A stretch of DNA of 64,000 nucleotides from Rhynochetos jubatus (Eukaryota > Chordata > Aves > Eurypygiformes > Rhynochetidae), in assembly GCA_027574665.1 (NCBI GenBank), contig CM050657.1, positions 17,537,700 through 17,601,699 of the forward strand. Reading direction: 5' to 3'. Numbering within the stretch: the stretch's first letter is position 1; every line of letters starts with the position of its first letter. Shown here one piece after another: positions 60,111-64,000 of this stretch. The translations under genes and the position numbers were made by a program. The notes beneath the pieces were generated by a model. It saw only the letters and a list, made by a program, of their open reading frames with translations. It ran no database searches and was not told where the DNA came from.

Positions 60111-62600
60111 ACATATAGAGCTACCTCTGTTACCACATTATGTCTCATGCAAGCATGCCAAATATGAATTCCTCACAAGGGAGCTGGTTAGACTTCAAAG
60201 CTGACCGATAAAGCCTGAGAAGGCATAATGCCAATTACAAGGGTCAGAACGTCAGTAAACTTTCCTTTAACCCTCACCAAGGTCCCACTCTGCAGGTCAG
60301 TGCTGTGAGCCGGGGTTAGGTGGGTCATCTCGTTGTCTCTGAAGGGCACATACGTGGAAGGTCAAACCATAGCTCATACCCTCATGCATGTGTTCAAATT
60401 AGTGCTTTAATTCTTAGAAAGCAGCCTGCCTGAATCAGGGCTTCCTGGGAAATGCACCGTTTTATGGATTGTCTTAGGGAGCCTGTGGAACTGCAGGTCT
60501 CTGTGGGTGTCTAAAGAAGCTTTTGGCAGGCTTCTTGTAGGTATGTTGCATGGGATCTAGCCATAAAATCATGCACACACACGAAAACCTGGCAGTCTTC
60601 CAGAGGCAGAAGGTGCGGGTAGAAATGAGGAGCCTGAAACACCCCTCTGCACTGCCCTGAGAAGAAAGGCATCCCAGAAAGGGTGGTAGGTAGCTGCAAT
60701 GCTTGCTGTGACTCTTCTTGTCTTCAGAAAGCATCTTCCAGACTTCTTCTGCAGGTCCGATCATCTCAGAGCCCTGCTTAAATGTTATCAGACTGTAGAT
60801 GTTGGCATGATTTTGATGTTCCTATTCCTGGAAGCCCAGGCCTTGCTGGGATGGTGGGGTTTTATGGAGAGTGGCAGCCAGCAAGGTATGAAACACTCCT
60901 CAGCACAGCACCGTGGTGTATTCTTCTGCGGCCGCTGCCGACACACAGCAGAGTTTCATTAGCTCATGCTGATTTAAATATAAATCCTTTCTTTGTCGCT
61001 AATCACTCCATTCAGGGATGGAAAGTCCACAGAGCCAAAAATATACCCAGTTAGTCAGCAGGTTTGGGAATATTTTGAGATATGGGAGGTCATAAGTCAG
61101 TTTGCCGGCATTATCTTGATTATCCTATGGAAGCCTTTACTCAAAAATAGTCTCAAAAATGCAAGTTTAGCAAAACTTGGAACTGAAATGATTGGAAAAC
61201 ATTAAATGTACTCACCAAGCTAAATTCACATGAGGGTAGTTGCTCTGTAATAGGCAAACGCTCATAACTACCCTTTATGTTTTGGTGCTTACTCACATCC
61301 GGGAGCAATAATATAGGGGAAAGGTTAAAATAAAAAATAATAACTTCCTAAAATCATAATGCAGAACCTTAGTTTTTATATTTAGGGCTATGAGCTGCAC
61401 GTGCACATTCAGGTTTGTTTAAACAATGCATGTGAACACAATCTGCGGGGGTTGCTGGTGTCCCAGGGCAGCTGGCAAGCATGGCATACAGAGTGATTTT
61501 TTGGGGGACCCATTTCTCAAAGGTATTTTTTCAGTCATCCTTAGCAGTCAGGGATGCAGGAGATGCCTGGGCTGGAAGCGCTTCCCTGCGCTGTCTGTGC
61601 AGTGTGACTCCTGGCTGTGAAAGGCACTAAAAGGATCCTCCAACACTCATCTGCCAGCGCAGACACGCACACAATTTGTACACCTTCATCTCCATTCGCT
61701 GTGCTCCATTACAGTGATTTATGTGCCGTCTGTCATCTGGAGCACTGGGGAACACAAGAGAAGGAAGAGCGAGAAACAAATAATGATCAGCAGAGATAAC
61801 AGAAATTAGTCCACAAATGCTACCCCCAAGCAGGCAATGGTATTAAGCTCCCAAGGAAAGGGGTTGGGAGGGGGCTGTCAGGTCTCCAGGAGGAAGGCTT
61901 TGGCAAGGGGTGAAATCCCATGGAGTGGTCCTGCACTGTGATCTTTGAAGGACATGGGCAACACCGGAACAGATTGGCTATGGACAAGGACAAAGAAATC
62001 TGATGTTGGGAAATAAGAAACAGAGAGCTCCTCGTGGGGAGGGGAAACCCTGGAAGATAGGTGGTGGTGGGGATCAAGGCTGGTTTGGGGCTGCGATGCT
62101 GAATGTGGTGAGAGGATCGCATCCCCTGCCCAACCAGACAGGTAGAGCAGGTGTTGTGTGTGCCACGAAGTTGATGAGGCCAAAATACATTCTTCCTTTT
62201 TACTCGTGTGACCATGCCTTTGGTTGCTGGTTAGACACCTCAGTGCTCTTTGTCACGGTCAAAGTGCAGCAGTGTACTACAGGGCTGGTATGCCAGGGCT
62301 GCAGGGACGTAACATGCAGGGTATGTGACAGTCGTGCGTGAAGGCAGGTGGACTCGGGAGAGAGTGTGGGGGAGGAAAGGACATCAGAAGTGCACCCCTG
62401 TCCTTATCCATGCAAAAGGTGACATCTGCACAGGTCGTGTCACAGTGCAACCTGAGGCGACGGCACCCACCCAGCACCAGCTGTGGGGTCTGTGTGACCA
62501 AAAGTGGACCTCTCCCTCGGCACTCAGCATCCCTATGTGATTAAAAGAGAAGCGGGGCCCTTTTAGAGATTAGTGGATGGTAAATTATTCCCTTCATTTG
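60111..62600. other. Unique sequence, nothing recognised
   Basis: Frames up to 131 codons (62215-61820, minus), overlapped by a 112-codon plus frame. 61.31-61.37 kb is A/T-rich. No repeat family was seen. Confidence 0.6.
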
Positions 62601-62617
62601 TTATTCATGATGAATAA
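62601..62617. other. Inverted repeat TTATTCAT-G-ATGAATAA
   Basis: Perfect 8-bp arms around one base, within AT-rich 62.58-62.67 kb where TAAATTATTC, GAATTATTC and TTTATTATAC also occur. It could be a homeodomain-type site or chance. Confidence 0.5.
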
Positions 62618-64000
62618 TGAATTATTCTCATAACATTTACTATGCTGTTCATTTATTATACAGGACAGGGGAATGTTTAGAAGCTAATTATTGCTAGGAA
62701 GGCTCTACTCTTGCAAAATATGTGACTTTTACATATTTGTTATATCAATGCTTTCAGTGGGGGAAGGGCTGGTTTTCTGCTTTAGCATGTTTCTGTCCCT
62801 CCAACGCCCAGCCTTACTGTAGCCCCGCAGGCAGGACAGATGTCTCCCCATCAGCAGCTGAGCTGCTCTTTCCCCTTCACAGGAGGATCCCCTGGAGTAG
62901 GGCTGGAAAGTGAATTTTCCCTTCTCCTTACATGCAGTAGCAAGGAGGAGCAGTGTTTTGCTGGCCGGTGGGGCAAAGGTCCGCACCATGCATCACCATG
63001 GCCGCTGTATATCTCCCATCACACCCTCAAGAGGCTACCACTGCTGCCAAGACCTCAGCAGCCATGACTGGGGAGAAATCCTGCACTTTGCTGCCATGAC
63101 AGCAATGAGCCAGGGGCTGGGAATGTCCATTGCCTGGGAAATACCCAGAGCAGCAAGCAGTGACAGGGCTCCATGCCATGCACTACTGGAGAAGCTAGAG
63201 ACCGAAGCCATGGGGAGCCAGGAGGAGATGACCTCCTGGACAGGGAGAGGCTGGAGGGACTGTTTGTTATTCTTGTAAACACTATATTAGAAGACTAAGT
63301 GATTAACATCCTTAACAGTGGTCTACTAGTGGCTGTAAATTGTCATTTATGGCTGTTAAAACTAACTGTGCTGTGCTGCTGTTTACCAACAGATTTATCC
63401 TGGCCATTTGTAGTACATAAAAAATTTATCAATTATTTGGAAAAATGCTTTTAAGAGGACTCAAACCTCCTGGCCAGCTCTGCTCCCCTGTGTGCATGGC
63501 ACTGCACCCTGCTTGCCCGCCACAGCCATCTGTGTCTGTGTCCTGCCCGTGCAGGAATGGGATGTTGTCCTGCATTTCCCTGGGTGCCCTGATACAAGCA
63601 GTCAAGCTGTGAGAAAGGTGGTTGTGTGTCTGGTTGTTGCTCCCAGCTCGAAAGGGAACATCATGGACGCAGCCCAGACTGCCTCTGCCCGGTGGGGCTC
63701 TCTCCCTTCTGAATCTGATGTGATAGCCTGTGGGTCCAGCCCACAGCTGGTGAGAGCTGGAGGAGAGGCAGTTGACCTTGATGGGGTAATATATGTTTAC
63801 AGCAGGAGATGAGCTAGTTCTGTGCTTTCTAACATCCTCCTTATCTACATCATGTGCCTAATATCAGTGTCCTCATGTGGCCTCCAGTGATAGCCGTACG
63901 TATCTCTGGATAAATGTTACCAGAGCTAAGCCAGTGAGAGGTTTATAAACCCATGGGGAGAGATAGTTCAGCGCCGTGTTTCTGAATAATTGATTACAAC
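62618..64000. other. Unique sequence to the window end, nothing recognised
   Basis: Frames up to 122 codons (62910-63278, plus) and 106 codons (63492-63812, plus) without domain support. No repeat family was seen. Confidence 0.6.

Noticed and set aside
1-64000. Prokaryotic operons, CRISPR arrays, phage or defence systems
   Set aside because: No long tandem ORFs, ribosome-binding-site spacing or spaced direct repeats. The CR1 elements and CpG depletion identify vertebrate nuclear DNA.
1-64000. tRNA, 5S rRNA, U6, 7SK or Y RNA genes
   Set aside because: I looked for B-box words such as GGTTCGAATCC and characteristic starts on both strands and found no convincing match. A covariance-model scan would settle this.

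Overview
This is vertebrate nuclear DNA, most likely from a bird. The strongest evidence is the repeat content: several CR1 LINE copies, two of them with 3' ends that closely match bird CR1 3' UTRs as I remember them, finishing in short tandem ATTCTATG-like or TCTGTGA-like units. Repeats are sparse, no Alu/B1/L1-type mammalian elements are seen, and CpG is depleted outside one patch. A crocodilian or turtle is less likely but not excluded.

I could not recognise a protein-coding gene, rRNA, tRNA or snRNA on either strand. Open frames are short (the longest is 199 codons, 58575-57976, minus strand), carry no domain I know, often overlap one another on opposite strands, and have the length expected by chance in 64 kb. 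The window is best read as an intergenic gene desert or the inside of a very large intron. Short exons cannot be excluded by eye. One exon-like stretch is flagged at 48192-48017 (minus strand).

Layout. About 1-16 kb: unique sequence with a 23-bp tandem duplication (6.3 kb), an AT-rich TAAT-dense block (6.8-7.0 kb) and a paired octamer/homeodomain-like repeat (13.9 kb). 16.0-16.9 kb: an internally deleted CR1 keeping pieces of both ORFs and the 3' tip. 17-24 kb: AT-rich unique sequence with a GATA-motif cluster at 19.5-19.7 kb. 24.7 and 26.2-26.6 kb: an old and a younger CR1 3' end. 27-48 kb: unique sequence with only microsatellites, a 22-bp tandem duplication (47.1 kb) and homeodomain-like motif clusters. 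48.4-49.25 kb: old repeat fragments, one MIR-like, and a (TA)n tract. 52.7-53.7 kb: an AT-rich candidate conserved block and a predicted G-quadruplex. 54.4-55.2 kb: a cluster of three ancient repeats, two of them palindromic. 56.4-56.8 kb: the best preserved CR1 3' end. 59.2-59.5 kb: a CpG-rich patch, followed by an AT-rich palindromic tract.

No genes work together here in any way I can demonstrate. What function the window has is more likely cis-regulatory. The regulatory calls below are motif-based suggestions that need cross-species alignment. I saw no CRISPR array, prokaryotic operon, phage or intact mobile element, and no evidence for a new biological system.
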